DNA of 56,156 nt from Desulfuromonas sp. (GTDB lineage Bacteria; Desulfobacterota; Desulfuromonadia; Desulfuromonadales; UBA2294), in NCBI GenBank assembly GCA_002868925.1, contig PKTZ01000163.1, positions 1 to 56,156 of the forward strand, given 5' to 3'. How positions within the stretch are numbered: the stretch's first letter is position 1; each line of letters begins with the position of its first letter. Of this stretch, positions 1 to 7,452 are shown one piece after another. The notes under the pieces were generated by a model. It saw only the letters and a program-made list of their open reading frames with translations. It had not been told where the DNA came from and ran no database searches. A program made the translations under genes and the position numbers.

Positions 1-1
1 T

Positions 2-100
2 GCATTCAGTCTGACCCATCGGCCGGCACCTGACACCCGACTGGAAATTCTGGTCCCGAGCATCAGCGCCCTGTTCGACGCCGATTTATGGAGGCGATAG
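2..100 (+). CDS. C-terminal fragment of an unidentified protein
   Basis: An open frame runs from the window edge to a TAG stop at 98-100 and encodes about 32 residues ending in ...ALFDADLWRR. The stop lies one base before the next start codon, and its last codons contain the GGAGG-like ribosome binding site of that gene, as expected for the end of an upstream operon gene. The fragment is too short to assign a family. The only support is the open frame and the tight spacing. Confidence 0.45.
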   Translation, partial: AFSLTHRPAPDTRLEILVPSISALFDADLWRR

Positions 101-101
101 G

Positions 102-470
102 ATGTCATCTCGCCTCGCCGCCGATCTCATCGTCCTTCTCCACTTCAGCTTCATCCTCTTCGTCGTCTGCGGCGGATTGCTCGTCCTGCGCTGGCCGAAG
201 CTGGCCTGGCTGCACCTGCCGGCGGTGGTCTGGGGAGCGGTGGTCGAGCTCGCCGGGTTCATCTGCCCCTTGACCCCGCTCGAAAACGACTTCCGCGCCG
301 CCGCCGGAGAACAGGCCTACAACGGCGGCTTTATCGAACAGTACCTGATCCCAACCATCTATCCATCTGGACTGACCCGCGATATTCAGGTTATGCTAGG
401 GCTCGGTGTGATCGCGATCAATGTTGTCATCTACCTGCTGTTGATACGACGGCGGCGCGCCAGAACCTAG
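102..470 (+). CDS. DUF2784 family integral membrane protein
   Basis: This 122-residue protein has the layout of the DUF2784 family: an N-terminal hydrophobic helix (about 7-30), a second hydrophobic stretch through the WLHLPAVVWGAVVELAG segment, a conserved CPLTPLE motif in the middle, and a C-terminal helix ending in a run of arginines (RRRRAR) that should face the cytoplasm. The family has no established function. The ATG follows a GGAGGCG ribosome binding site embedded in the previous reading frame. It is the second visible gene of a five-gene plus-strand operon with very short gaps, which gives no clear functional hint. Confidence 0.85.
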   Translation: MSSRLAADLIVLLHFSFILFVVCGGLLVLRWPKLAWLHLPAVVWGAVVELAGFICPLTPLENDFRAAAGEQAYNGGFIEQYLIPTIYPSGLTRDIQVMLGLGVIAINVVIYLLLIRRRRART

Positions 471-486
471 AAACAAGGAGCCCGCG

Positions 487-939
487 GTGCTGCATATTTA
501 CATCGACGCCGACGCCTGCCCGGTCAAAGCCGAAACCTACCGGGTGGCCGAGCGCTACCAGTTGCCGGTGACCCTGGTCGCCAACACGCGGATGCGGGTA
601 CCGGATAATGCGCGCATCCGGCTCGAGGTGGTCAACGACGGCTTTGACGCAGCGGACGACTGGATCGTTGAGCAGGTCGAAGAGCACGATATTGTCATCA
701 CCGCCGATATCCCGCTCGCCAGCCGTTGCCTTAAAAAGGGGGCAAAGGTCGTCGGCACCAGCGGTAAACCGTTCACCGAGGAGAACATCGGCGATACGGT
801 GGCGACCCGCGACCTGCTGGCCGAGCTGCGCGGCGCCGGAGAGATAACCACCGGACCGCCGCCGATGACCCAACGCGATCGCTCGCGCTATCTGCAGAGT
901 CTCGACCAGGTGGTCCAGGCGATCAAGCGACAGGGATAA
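487..939 (+). CDS. YaiI/YqxD family (DUF188) protein
   Basis: The 150-residue product starts at a GTG codon preceded by an AAGGAG ribosome binding site. The N-terminal motif IDADACPVK, with Asp7, Asp9 and Cys11, is the signature of the YaiI/YqxD (DUF188) family, which has a PIN-like nuclease fold. The central ITADIPLASRCLKKGAKV segment and a C-terminal SRYLQSLDQVVQ stretch also fit, and the length is normal. The biochemical role of the family is not settled, so nuclease activity is an inference from fold only. It sits 16 bases downstream of the DUF2784 gene and 15 bases upstream of an acetyltransferase gene. Confidence 0.9.
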   Translation: MLHIYIDADACPVKAETYRVAERYQLPVTLVANTRMRVPDNARIRLEVVNDGFDAADDWIVEQVEEHDIVITADIPLASRCLKKGAKVVGTSGKPFTEENIGDTVATRDLLAELRGAGEITTGPPPMTQRDRSRYLQSLDQVVQAIKRQG

Positions 940-954
940 ACCCGAGGGAGTGGC

Positions 955-1455
955 ATGAACATCCGTCCGGCAACAGAACAGGACATCCCGGCGATCACCG
1001 AGATCTACAACCAGGCGATCCGTGCCGGCGGCATGACCGCCGACCTGGAAGAGGTGACGCAGGGAGAGCGGCGGCAGTGGCTGGCGGCGCACAACCCGGC
1101 GACCCGGCCGGTCTTCGTTGCCGAGGAGAAGGGGACGGTTTGCGGCTACCTCAGCCTCAGCGACTACCGCTCCGGCCGTTCGGCATTGCACCACACCGCC
1201 GAGATCAGCTACTACCTGCACCACGATTTCCTGCGGCTCGGGATCGGCTCGGCCTTGATGCGGCACGCCCTTGCCGCCTGCCCGGCCTGCGGCATCGACA
1301 CCCTGATCGCCATCGTACTCGAAGGGAACGCGGCGAGCATCAAGCTGCTCGAAGGGTTCGACTTTGCCCGCTGGGGACACCTGCCGGAGGTCGCCCACTT
1401 CGGGGACCGACGGATCGACCATCTCTACTTCGGAAAACAGTTGAAGGAGAACTGA
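955..1455 (+). CDS. GNAT N-acetyltransferase, phosphinothricin-acetyltransferase-like
   Basis: A 166-residue GNAT-fold protein. The start MNIRPATEQDIPAI, the acetyl-CoA pyrophosphate loop RLGIGSAL (around residues 94-101) and the C-terminal EGNAASIKLLEGFDFARWG block are typical of the PAT/YncA-type subgroup that acetylates small amines or amino-acid analogues. The real substrate cannot be told from sequence. A GAGGGAGTGGC ribosome binding site precedes the ATG. The TGA stop shares one base with the ATG of the downstream amidotransferase, indicating translational coupling. Confidence 0.88.
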   Translation: MNIRPATEQDIPAITEIYNQAIRAGGMTADLEEVTQGERRQWLAAHNPATRPVFVAEEKGTVCGYLSLSDYRSGRSALHHTAEISYYLHHDFLRLGIGSALMRHALAACPACGIDTLIAIVLEGNAASIKLLEGFDFARWGHLPEVAHFGDRRIDHLYFGKQLKEN

Positions 1456-2156
1456 TGCGCGCCCACTACCTGCAGCACGTCCCGTTCGAAGGCTACGGCA
1501 GCATCAAGTCGTGGCTCAACGAAACCGGTTACGAATTGACCTGCACCCGTTTCTTTGCCGACGACCCGCTACCGGATGTCGAGGAGATCGACTTTCTGGT
1601 GATCATGGGTGGCCCGATGGGGGTCAACGACACCGATGACTACCCCTGGCTGACCCGGGAGCAGACGTTCATTAAGGAGATGGTCGCTACCGGCAAGCCG
1701 GTGCTCGGTATCTGCCTCGGGGCCCAGCTGATCGCCAGCGCCCTCGGCGCCCCGATCTACCCGAACCGGTGCAAGGAGATCGGTTGGCTTCCGGTGCAGC
1801 GGACGACCGACCATGACGGACATTTCCACTTCCCGGACGAGGAGTTGGTATTCCACTGGCACGGCGAAACCTTCGACCTGCCGGAAGGAGCGATGCGGAT
1901 CGCCAGCAGTGCCTGCTGCGAAAACCAGGCGTTCCAGATCGGCCGCTCGGTGATCGGCCTGCAGTTTCACCTTGAAACCACCCCCGAGTCGGCGCGGGCG
2001 ATCGCCGAGAACTGCCGCGCCGAACTGGTGCCGGGGGAATGTATCCAGAGCGAAGAGGAGATTCTCGCCGCGCCACCGGAGAGGTACGCCTGCATCAATT
2101 TTCTGATGGCCGAGGTTTTGAACTACCTGCACCAGAACCGGATCAATTCAATTTAA
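1455..2156 (+). CDS. Class I glutamine amidotransferase-like protein
   Basis: A 233-residue stand-alone GATase1-domain protein resembling the glutaminase domain of GMP synthase. Visible features are the oxyanion strand LVIMGGPMGV, the nucleophile elbow GICLGAQ with Cys87, and the His/Glu pair in LQFHLE (His172, Glu174), so the catalytic triad is complete. No synthetase domain follows, so the acceptor of the ammonia, or whether it instead hydrolyses gamma-glutamyl compounds, is unknown. The open frame extends far upstream, but the ATG at 1455 overlaps the upstream stop (TGATG) and has a GAAGGAGA ribosome binding site, which fixes the start. It is the last gene of its operon. Confidence 0.88.
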   Translation: MRAHYLQHVPFEGYGSIKSWLNETGYELTCTRFFADDPLPDVEEIDFLVIMGGPMGVNDTDDYPWLTREQTFIKEMVATGKPVLGICLGAQLIASALGAPIYPNRCKEIGWLPVQRTTDHDGHFHFPDEELVFHWHGETFDLPEGAMRIASSACCENQAFQIGRSVIGLQFHLETTPESARAIAENCRAELVPGECIQSEEEILAAPPERYACINFLMAEVLNYLHQNRINSI

Positions 2157-2337
2157 CTCTTACAGAATTGATCTGGAAAGGTTATTTGTTAACATCAAAG
2201 TTGACAGCTGAACAGAGCTATTTGCCCTCACAATTTAAAGAATTATTGTTCCTTTCCTAAGCACCTCAAGTCTAAATCGAATCCACAACATTAGCTATTT
2301 ATAATTTCAAATCAGCTACTTAGCCGGCGCTACATGC

Positions 2338-2365
2338 TTGACTCACCTGAGCCTCAAGCTATATT
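2338..2365 (+). promoter_or_regulatory. Sigma-70-type promoter for the gene at 2435
   Basis: TTGACT (2338-2343) and TATATT (2360-2365) are separated by 16 bases in an AT-rich gap (2157-2434) that otherwise holds no gene. Transcription would begin near 2372 and leave a leader of about 60 bases before the ATG at 2435. This is pattern recognition only. Confidence 0.55.
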
Positions 2366-2434
2366 TATATATTAAATACACAGTCTATATTTTATTTAGA
2401 TTTCAAACGCAGATTTCGCTGAAATATTTGAGCT

Positions 2435-2836
2435 ATGGTTCAATACGAAGAATCCATTGATGAAAAAAGACGTATCATAACCGTCAGGGTTTCCGGTCGC
2501 CTCGCCAAGGATACCTGGGTCCCCAATACAATCAAGTTCCGCACCTGGGCCAAGGAGAACGGATACGGCATCCTCTACGATTTCCGCAACGCCGAGAATT
2601 GCCTTTCAATCCTTGACGGGCATACCTGGGTGGAGGACAACCTCGACCCGGTCGACCCCTGGCTGCGGTATGTTCCGACCGTCCATCTCGCCAAGGAAGA
2701 GGATAGTGAATTTTTCCATTTCGTCGAAACTTCCTGGACCAACGCCGGCATCCCGGTTCACATGGCGACTGAAGAACGTGAAGGGCTGGAATGGATCGCA
2801 GGGAAGTTATCCCATTACAGCAAGCTGAATCACTAA
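2435..2836 (+). CDS. Conserved hypothetical protein, possibly SpoIIAA/STAS-like
   Basis: A 133-residue soluble protein without signal peptide or membrane segment. Its start (MVQYEESIDEKRRIITVRVSGRL) followed by an alternating pattern of beta strands and helices, with GILYDFRNAE as a central strand-turn, is reminiscent of SpoIIAA-like/STAS-like small proteins, some of which sit in signalling pathways. The similarity is only by eye. No strong Shine-Dalgarno sequence is seen before the ATG. The gene is isolated between AT-rich spacers with its own promoter at 2338-2365, so it is probably monocistronic. No partner gene is adjacent. Confidence 0.6.
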   Translation: MVQYEESIDEKRRIITVRVSGRLAKDTWVPNTIKFRTWAKENGYGILYDFRNAENCLSILDGHTWVEDNLDPVDPWLRYVPTVHLAKEEDSEFFHFVETSWTNAGIPVHMATEEREGLEWIAGKLSHYSKLNH

Positions 2837-2902
2837 AGGTCAGAAGTCAGGCGGCCGGCCGGGGTATTCTTCCCCGAAAAACATCAATCCCACTGAAAAA
2901 AC

Positions 2903-2942
2903 AAAAAAAACGCCCCACAGTATGGAGGGTTGACTGCGGGGC
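2903..2942 (-). terminator. Intrinsic terminator of the candidate small RNA
   Basis: A 9-bp stem on the minus strand (GCCCCGCAG paired with CTGTGGGGC, one G-T pair) with a 13-base loop is followed by G and eight T residues, then another T-rich stretch. No other minus-strand gene lies upstream of it, so it terminates only the small transcript. Confidence 0.75.
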
Positions 2943-2992
2943 AAAGGGTTCTGTTGTTTTAGGGAGGCAGAACCTGAAGAAGTTGGTTTGTT
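2903..2992 (-). ncRNA. Candidate small RNA with two C-rich hairpin loops
   Basis: A transcript of about 85-90 nucleotides is predicted on the minus strand. It starts near 2992, seven bases below an excellent promoter, and ends in an intrinsic terminator. Hairpin 1 has a perfect 7-bp stem (2968-2974 with 2947-2953, GGTTCTG/CAGAACC) and a 14-base loop containing CCTCCCT. Hairpin 2 is the terminator stem (2934-2942 with 2912-2920) whose 13-base loop contains CCCTCC. Both loops are complementary to Shine-Dalgarno-like GGAGG sequences, as in C-rich-loop regulatory RNAs that pair with ribosome binding sites. A 60-codon minus-strand frame over the same bases has no ribosome binding site and looks non-coding. 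No Rfam family was recognised. Confidence 0.68.
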
Positions 2993-2998
2993 GGGTAT

Positions 2999-3026
2999 AT
3001 ATTACCAATATGGTTATATTTGTCAA
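2999..3026 (-). promoter_or_regulatory. Strong sigma-70 promoter of the candidate small RNA
   Basis: On the minus strand, a perfect TTGACA (3026-3021) and TAATAT (3004-2999) are spaced by 16 bases, and TGG directly before the -10 hexamer makes an extended -10 (TGnTAATAT). This is the best-matching promoter in the window and points away from the gene at 3098. Confidence 0.75.
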
Positions 3027-3062
3027 CATAAATCTGACTTTTTTTATCAGATATTTTTCAGG

Positions 3063-3091
3063 TTAAGTTTTCCAATGAAAATAAGTATACT
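3063..3091 (+). promoter_or_regulatory. Possible promoter giving a leaderless transcript for the gene at 3098
   Basis: TATACT (3086-3091) lies only six bases before the ATG at 3098. A weak -35-like TTAAGT (3063-3068) is 17 bases further up. If used, transcription would start at or next to the A of the ATG. No Shine-Dalgarno sequence is present, which fits, but the -35 match is poor. Confidence 0.35.
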
Positions 3092-3097
3092 CCTGCC

Positions 3098-3487
3098 ATG
3101 AATATCCTGTTCAGGACGATCATCGCGCTCGTCTCATATATTATCCTCGGTTTCTTCTTTTACTGGTTCCCTTTCTCCCTGTTCGGACTCGATGATACGA
3201 TGCACTCCGCGTTGACCCATCTCAGCGCCGCTTTACTCGCCATGGTCCTCTGGTGGAAACTCCGGGAACGCCAACCCGGCCCTGTAACAAGCGCCCTGGT
3301 CGGAGCAATTCTGATCGGCACCGTCGGCTTCGCCGCTGGCTTCTTCGGACCGATGCTGCTGACCCCCGAGGCAAACCAGGGGCCGTTGCTCGGAATTTTC
3401 ATTACCGGCCCGGGAGGCTTCCTGCTCGGGGCCATCGGCGGTGTACTCTACTGGCGCTGGAAGTTGTCACCCAATGACGATTCCTGA
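3098..3487 (+). CDS. Small integral membrane protein of unknown function
   Basis: A 129-residue protein with four hydrophobic segments: about 5-28 (an aromatic-rich helix), 38-54, 65-88 (glycine-rich, TVGFAAGFFGPML) and 98-118 (GPGGFLLGAIGGVLYW). The charged loops between are short. No family was recognised. The abundance of glycine in the last two helices suggests close helix packing, not catalysis. There is no ribosome binding site before the ATG, and a TATACT element six bases upstream suggests leaderless translation. The gene diverges from the candidate small RNA. Confidence 0.6.
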   Translation: MNILFRTIIALVSYIILGFFFYWFPFSLFGLDDTMHSALTHLSAALLAMVLWWKLRERQPGPVTSALVGAILIGTVGFAAGFFGPMLLTPEANQGPLLGIFITGPGGFLLGAIGGVLYWRWKLSPNDDS

Positions 3488-3524
3488 CTCCGTGAACTTC
3501 ACCTTTATCTGCAGATGATGTAGA

Positions 3525-3740
3525 ATGCCGGACATGTGCAGCGACAACCCCGAAAAATCCCCCTGGATGTGCCATGTCTGCAGCCACACCTCCAACGACA
3601 GCGAGCCGATCGCCTGCTCGGTCTGCTACAAGGTGACCTGTGCCCTGCACCTGGCGCACAAGACGGTGCTCAATGAGGAGAGTGGACTGTATGAGTTGCA
3701 GCCGATTTGTGTTGAGTGCCAGATTAAGCCGCATCTTTAG
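3525..3740 (+). CDS. Small zinc-finger-like protein
   Basis: A 71-residue protein with a cross-brace-like set of ligands: C16-x2-C19, C31-x2-C34, C39, H42, H45 and C62-x2-C65 (plus C5). The spacing recalls treble-clef or RING/B-box-like zinc modules that bind two metal ions, but no named family could be assigned. It probably acts by protein or nucleic-acid contact. The start is uncertain: the first ATG at 3525 has no clear ribosome binding site, and the ATG at 3534 would remove only three residues. It follows the membrane protein gene by 37 bases. A hairpin with seven T residues lies downstream at 3842-3865. Confidence 0.55.
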   Translation: MPDMCSDNPEKSPWMCHVCSHTSNDSEPIACSVCYKVTCALHLAHKTVLNEESGLYELQPICVECQIKPHL

Positions 3741-3796
3741 TCATTTCTGTTTTCTTTTTTAAGATCAAAGTCGTGGGGTCCCGGCCTCACACTCCG

Positions 3797-3832
3797 GGTT
3801 CGTTTCTTTATTAAGCCATAAAGAAACGAACC
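3797..3832. repeat. Perfect 15-bp inverted repeat, 6-base loop
   Basis: GGTTCGTTTCTTTAT (3797-3811) is exactly repeated in inverse at 3818-3832 around the loop TAAGCC. There is no T-run directly after it, so it is not a simple terminator. It resembles dispersed intergenic palindromes found in many copies in proteobacterial genomes, but copy number cannot be judged from one window. Confidence 0.6.
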
Positions 3833-3841
3833 AAAGAAACG

Positions 3842-3865
3842 GCTCCCTTGCAGGGGGCTTTTTTT
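3842..3865 (+). terminator. Probable plus-strand terminator
   Basis: GCTCCC (3842-3847) pairs with GGGGGC (3853-3858, one G-U pair) and is followed by seven T residues. It would end transcripts coming from the zinc-finger gene at 3525 or the membrane protein gene at 3098. Confidence 0.5.
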
Positions 3866-4098
3866 CGTTTAGTCGTTTTTCCTCTTTTGTGAACTCGGTG
3901 GTAGGGAGATCGCCTTGAGGCGATCACAGTATTTCTTCGTGGTTGTCCCGTACAGTCTGCGTTCAAGGAATCGCGCTGACTAACGTGCTCCTCAAGAGCA
4001 ATGGGAGGGGAAGTCAAAATCTTTAATGCTGGAACCACCGGAGCCGTTGATACTTACACCCCGTTTCAGGTTCGAGAGCCACGAAGACGCGGAATTCG

Positions 4099-4132
4099 GG
4101 GGACACTTCCCGAAGTTCAGGGAAGTGTCCCC
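4099..4132. repeat. REP-like palindrome (13-bp arms)
   Basis: GGGGACACTTCCC (4099-4111) and its exact inverse GGGAAGTGTCCCC (4120-4132) flank an 8-base loop. Palindromes with this GGGACACTTCC core commonly occur near REP-associated Y1 tyrosine transposase genes. No transposase gene is present here, so this would be a solitary element or remnant. Confidence 0.55.
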
Positions 4133-4175
4133 ACCCAAACGGTCGGGTTTCAGCCGTACGAGCATGGAAACAAAC

Positions 4176-4205
4176 AAAAAAGACCCGGACAGCAATGCCC
4201 GGGCC
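4176..4205 (-). terminator. Terminator of the ispD-ispF-glnS-cysS operon
   Basis: On the minus strand GGCCCGG (4205-4199) pairs with CCGGGTC (4188-4182, one G-T pair) and is followed by six T residues. It lies about 25 bases beyond the cysS stop. Confidence 0.7.
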
Positions 4206-4228
4206 TCGTATCTACCTATCAATCAAAC

Positions 4229-5707
4229 CTATTTCAACTTCCAACTCGTCCCCTCACGTGAATCGAGCAGGATAACCCCCTTCTCATCGAGCTCGTCGCG
4301 AATCTCGTCGGCGCGAGCGAAGTTCTTATCAACCCGCGCCTGCTTGCGCTCGGCGATCAACCCTTCGATCTGCTCGGCGCTCAGGTCACCATCCTGCAGG
4401 GCGTCGCTCTTCTGCTTCTCCAACCAATCGGTCGGATCGGAAGCGAAGAAGCCGAGGACCGCGCCGAGGCGACGTAACTTTTTGACGCCGTCTGCAAGCA
4501 CCTTGAGTGACAGTGGACAGTCGTCGAACCGCTTCTCGCCGAGCAGGCGATTGAGGGCACGAACCACATCGAACAGGTTGCCGAGGGCGAGGGCGGTATT
4601 AAAATCGTCGTCCATCGCCTCGGCAAATTTTTCCTCCATCATCTCGACCCGATCGAAGATCTCGCGCTCTTCGTCCTTGATTTCCGGGCAGACCGCCTTG
4701 GTCGCCGGATTGCTGGCGATGATTTCATCGGCCGCCTGCAACATTTCGTAGAACCGGGTCAATCCGGCCTTGGCATCCTCGAGGTTCTTATCGGAAAAAT
4801 CGATCGGCGAACGGTAGTGGGCCGAGAGGATAAAGAAACGGACCACCTCCGGATCATACTTTTCGAGGATGTCACGGATGGTGAAGAAGTTGCCGAGCGA
4901 CTTGCTCATCTTCTCCTGATTGATATTGACGAAGCCGTTGTGCATCCAGTACTTGACGAACGGCTTGCCGCTCGCCCCTTCCGACTGGGCGATCTCGTTC
5001 TCGTGATGCGGGAAGACCAGGTCCTTGCCACCGCCATGGATATCAAAGGAGTCGCCGAGCAGCGACGAGCTCATGGCCGAGCACTCGATGTGCCAGCCGG
5101 GACGGCCCGGTCCCCAGGGCGATTCCCATGCCGGTTCATTCGGCTTGGCCGCTTTCCAGAGGGCGAAGTCCATCGGGTTGCGCTTCTGCTCGCCCGGTGC
5201 GATACGGGCGCCGGCCTGCATCTCGTCCATGTTGCGTTTGGAGAGCTTGAGGTAGTTGTCGAACTTTTCGACCGCGTAGTAGACGTCGCCGCCCGACTCG
5301 TAGGCGATCCCCTTGTCGACCAGGGTCGCGACCAGGGCGACGATCTGCTCGATGTACTCGGTCGCCTTCGGCTCATGGGTCGGCCGCTCGAGGCCGAGCG
5401 CCGCCATATCCTCGTCGAAGGCCTTGATGAACTCCTCCGAGAGAGCCTTGCTCGAAATCCCCCGCTCGTTGGCACGGTTGATAATCTTGTCGTCGACGTC
5501 GGTATAGTTGCGGACGTAATTGACGTCGTAACCGGCGTACTTGAGGTAGCGGTAGATGACATCGAAGACGATGTTGGCGCGGGCGTGGCCGATGTGGCAG
5601 TAATCGTAGACGGTGACGCCGCAGACATACATCCCGACCTTGCCCGGGACCAGCGGCTCGAACGGCTCCTTGCCGCCACTCATGGTGTTGTAAAGACGTA
5701 ATGCCAT
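4229..5707 (-). CDS. cysS: Cysteinyl-tRNA synthetase
   Basis: A 492-residue class I aminoacyl-tRNA synthetase that charges tRNA-Cys in the cytoplasm. The first zinc ligand Cys29 (YVCGVTVYD), the HIGH motif at 38-41 (CHIGHARAN), the KMSKSLGN loop, the internal WHIECSAM and [10 protein letters not shown] segments carrying the other zinc ligands, and the C-terminal helical DALR-type domain are all visible, and the length is normal. The open frame continues upstream of 5707, but those residues are low-complexity Ser/Arg read-through. [11 protein letters not shown] is the standard family start, with AGGA just upstream. Last gene of the ispD-ispF-glnS-cysS operon, 61 bases after glnS. Confidence 0.97.
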   Translation of the reverse strand: MALRLYNTMSGGKEPFEPLVPGKVGMYVCGVTVYDYCHIGHARANIVFDVIYRYLKYAGYDVNYVRNYTDVDDKIINRANERGISSKALSEEFIKAFDEDMAALGLERPTHEPKATEYIEQIVALVATLVDKGIAYESGGDVYYAVEKFDNYLKLSKRNMDEMQAGARIAPGEQKRNPMDFALWKAAKPNEPAWESPWGPGRPGWHIECSAMSSSLLGDSFDIHGGGKDLVFPHHENEIAQSEGASGKPFVKYWMHNGFVNINQEKMSKSLGNFFTIRDILEKYDPEVVRFFILSAHYRSPIDFSDKNLEDAKAGLTRFYEMLQAADEIIASNPATKAVCPEIKDEEREIFDRVEMMEEKFAEAMDDDFNTALALGNLFDVVRALNRLLGEKRFDDCPLSLKVLADGVKKLRRLGAVLGFFASDPTDWLEKQKSDALQDGDLSAEQIEGLIAERKQARVDKNFARADEIRDELDEKGVILLDSREGTSWKLK

Positions 5708-5768
5708 GTCCTGAAAAACTCCTTGCTTAATATTCCTCGGGTGGCGAGAGGCTCGCCATGACCGTTTT

Positions 5769-7430
5769 CTACTTGTTCTGGACCTTGGCCCAGGTATCGC
5801 GCAGGGTGACCGTCCGGTTGAAGACCGGGCTTCCCGGCGTCGAGTCGTTTCCGTCGGCGGTGAAGTAGCCGACCCGCTCGAACTGGAACGCCTCACCCGC
5901 TTCGGCCTTTAACAGCTGCGGCTCGACCCAGGCGGTGATCTCCTGCAGCGACTCCGGGTTGATCCCCTGGTGAAAGTCTTCGAGTTTGTCCGGGTTCTCG
6001 TCGCAAAACAGACGATCGTAAAGCCGCACCGGGACCTGCGCGCCGCGAGTGGCGGAGACCCAGTGGATCGTCCCCTTGATCTTGCGCCCGTCCTTCGGGT
6101 TGGCGCCGAAGGTCTCCGGATCGCAGCTGCAGTGCAGGGCGATCACCTCACCGGTTTCGTTCTTTTCGACCTCGTCGCAGCGGATAATGCAACCGTTACG
6201 CAAACGGACTTCACGGCCCGGCCCGAGCCTGAAGAACTTCTTCGGCGGATCCTCCATGAAGTCGCTCCGCTCGATCACGATCTCCCGGGTCAGCGGCAGT
6301 GAGCGTTTACCCAGCTCCGGCTTCTGCGGATGGTTGGCGGCACTGCATTCGATTTCGTCCTGCGGCAGGTTGGTAATGATCACCTTCAGCGGGTCGAGAA
6401 CCGCCTGCCGGCGCGGGGCGGATTCGTTGAGTTGTTCCCGGACCGTATCCTCGAGCACCGAGAGATCGATGCGCGAGTCGGCCTTGCCGACCCCGATGCG
6501 GTCGCAGAAATCACGGATCGCCTCCGGCGGGTAGCCGCGGCGCCGCATCCCGACCAGGGTCGGCATGCGCGGGTCATCCCAACCGGAAACCCGTTTCTCG
6601 GTGACCAGCTGCAGCAGCTTGCGCTTGCTCATCACGGTGTAACTCAGGTTGAGCCGGGCGAACTCGATCTGCTGCGGCGCGAAGATTTCCAGCTCCTGCA
6701 CCAGCCAGTCGTAGAGCGGCCGATGGTCGGCGAACTCGAGGGTGCAGATCGAGTGGGTCACCCCCTCGATCGAGTCGGACTGGCCGTGCGCGAAATCGTA
6801 CATCGGGTAGATGCACCAGCTATCGCCGGTGCGGTGGTGAGCGGCATGCAGGATACGGTAGAGCACCGGGTCGCGCATATTGAGGTTGCCGGATGCCATA
6901 TCGATTTTGGCCCGCAGGACATGCTCACCATCGGCGAATTCGCCTTCCCGCATTTTACGGAAGAGATCGAGGTTCTCCTCGATCGACCGCTCGCGGTAAG
7001 GGCTCTCCTGACCCGGTTCGGTCAGGGTCCCGCGCAGTTCGCGGATCTTCTCCGGCGGCAGGCTGCAGACGTAGGCCTTCCCCTTTTCGATCAGCTTCTC
7101 GGCATACTGGTAGAGCTGCTCGAAATAGTTGGAAGCAAAATAGAGGTGTTCGCCCCAGTCGAAACCGAGCCAGCGCAGGTCGTCCTTGATCGCCTCGACA
7201 TATTCATCCTCTTCCTTGACCGGGTTGGTGTCGTCGAAGCGGAGATGACAACGCCCCTTGAAGTCCTCGGCGAGGCCGAAGTTGAGGCAGATCGACTTGG
7301 CATGGCCGATATGCAGGTAGCCGTTCGGCTCCGGCGGAAAACGGGTGACGACGGCATCGCGTCGTCCCTGCTCAAGATCGTCCTCGATGATATTACGGAT
7401 AAAGTTACTGGTCGGTTCCTGTTGACTCAC
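5769..7430 (-). CDS. glnS: Glutaminyl-tRNA synthetase
   Basis: A 553-residue class I synthetase. It shows the family start region ([13 protein letters not shown]), HIGH at 40-43 ([14 protein letters not shown]), the GlnRS-type TRFPPEPNG and RFDDTNP motifs, VMSKRKL as the KMSKS loop, and the two C-terminal anticodon-binding beta-barrels. A TTG at 7451 in the same frame would add seven residues. The GTG at 7430, with AAAGGAAC about 11 bases upstream, gives the usual [10 protein letters not shown] start and is preferred. GlnRS makes direct Gln-tRNA formation possible, as an alternative to the GatCAB route. It lies directly after ispF. Confidence 0.95.
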   Translation of the reverse strand: MSQQEPTSNFIRNIIEDDLEQGRRDAVVTRFPPEPNGYLHIGHAKSICLNFGLAEDFKGRCHLRFDDTNPVKEEDEYVEAIKDDLRWLGFDWGEHLYFASNYFEQLYQYAEKLIEKGKAYVCSLPPEKIRELRGTLTEPGQESPYRERSIEENLDLFRKMREGEFADGEHVLRAKIDMASGNLNMRDPVLYRILHAAHHRTGDSWCIYPMYDFAHGQSDSIEGVTHSICTLEFADHRPLYDWLVQELEIFAPQQIEFARLNLSYTVMSKRKLLQLVTEKRVSGWDDPRMPTLVGMRRRGYPPEAIRDFCDRIGVGKADSRIDLSVLEDTVREQLNESAPRRQAVLDPLKVIITNLPQDEIECSAANHPQKPELGKRSLPLTREIVIERSDFMEDPPKKFFRLGPGREVRLRNGCIIRCDEVEKNETGEVIALHCSCDPETFGANPKDGRKIKGTIHWVSATRGAQVPVRLYDRLFCDENPDKLEDFHQGINPESLQEITAWVEPQLLKAEAGEAFQFERVGYFTADGNDSTPGSPVFNRTVTLRDTWAKVQNK

Positions 7431-7452
7431 CTTATTATTGTTCCTTTCCAAC

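Larger units (their letters stand above)
3741..4228. other. Intergenic region with palindromic repeats, no gene seen
   Basis: This 488-base gap between a plus-strand zinc-finger gene and the 3' end of cysS has no convincing coding frame. It holds a 15-bp perfect hairpin (3797-3832), a plus-strand terminator-like hairpin (3842-3865), a 13-bp perfect palindrome (4099-4132) and the cysS terminator (4176-4205). Confidence 0.6.

Noticed and set aside
2912..2974. Plus-strand reading of the two hairpins as a CsrA-binding RNA with GGA loops
   Set aside because: The GGA loops are real on the plus strand, but the strong promoter and T-run both lie on the minus strand.
2847..3029. 60-codon minus-strand frame over the small RNA
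   Set aside because: Its start lies upstream of the predicted transcript start, it has no ribosome binding site, and the hairpins explain the sequence better.
5708..5896. 63-residue N-terminal extension of CysS
   Set aside because: Ser/Arg-rich read-through overlapping the end of glnS in another frame; the standard start is at 5707.
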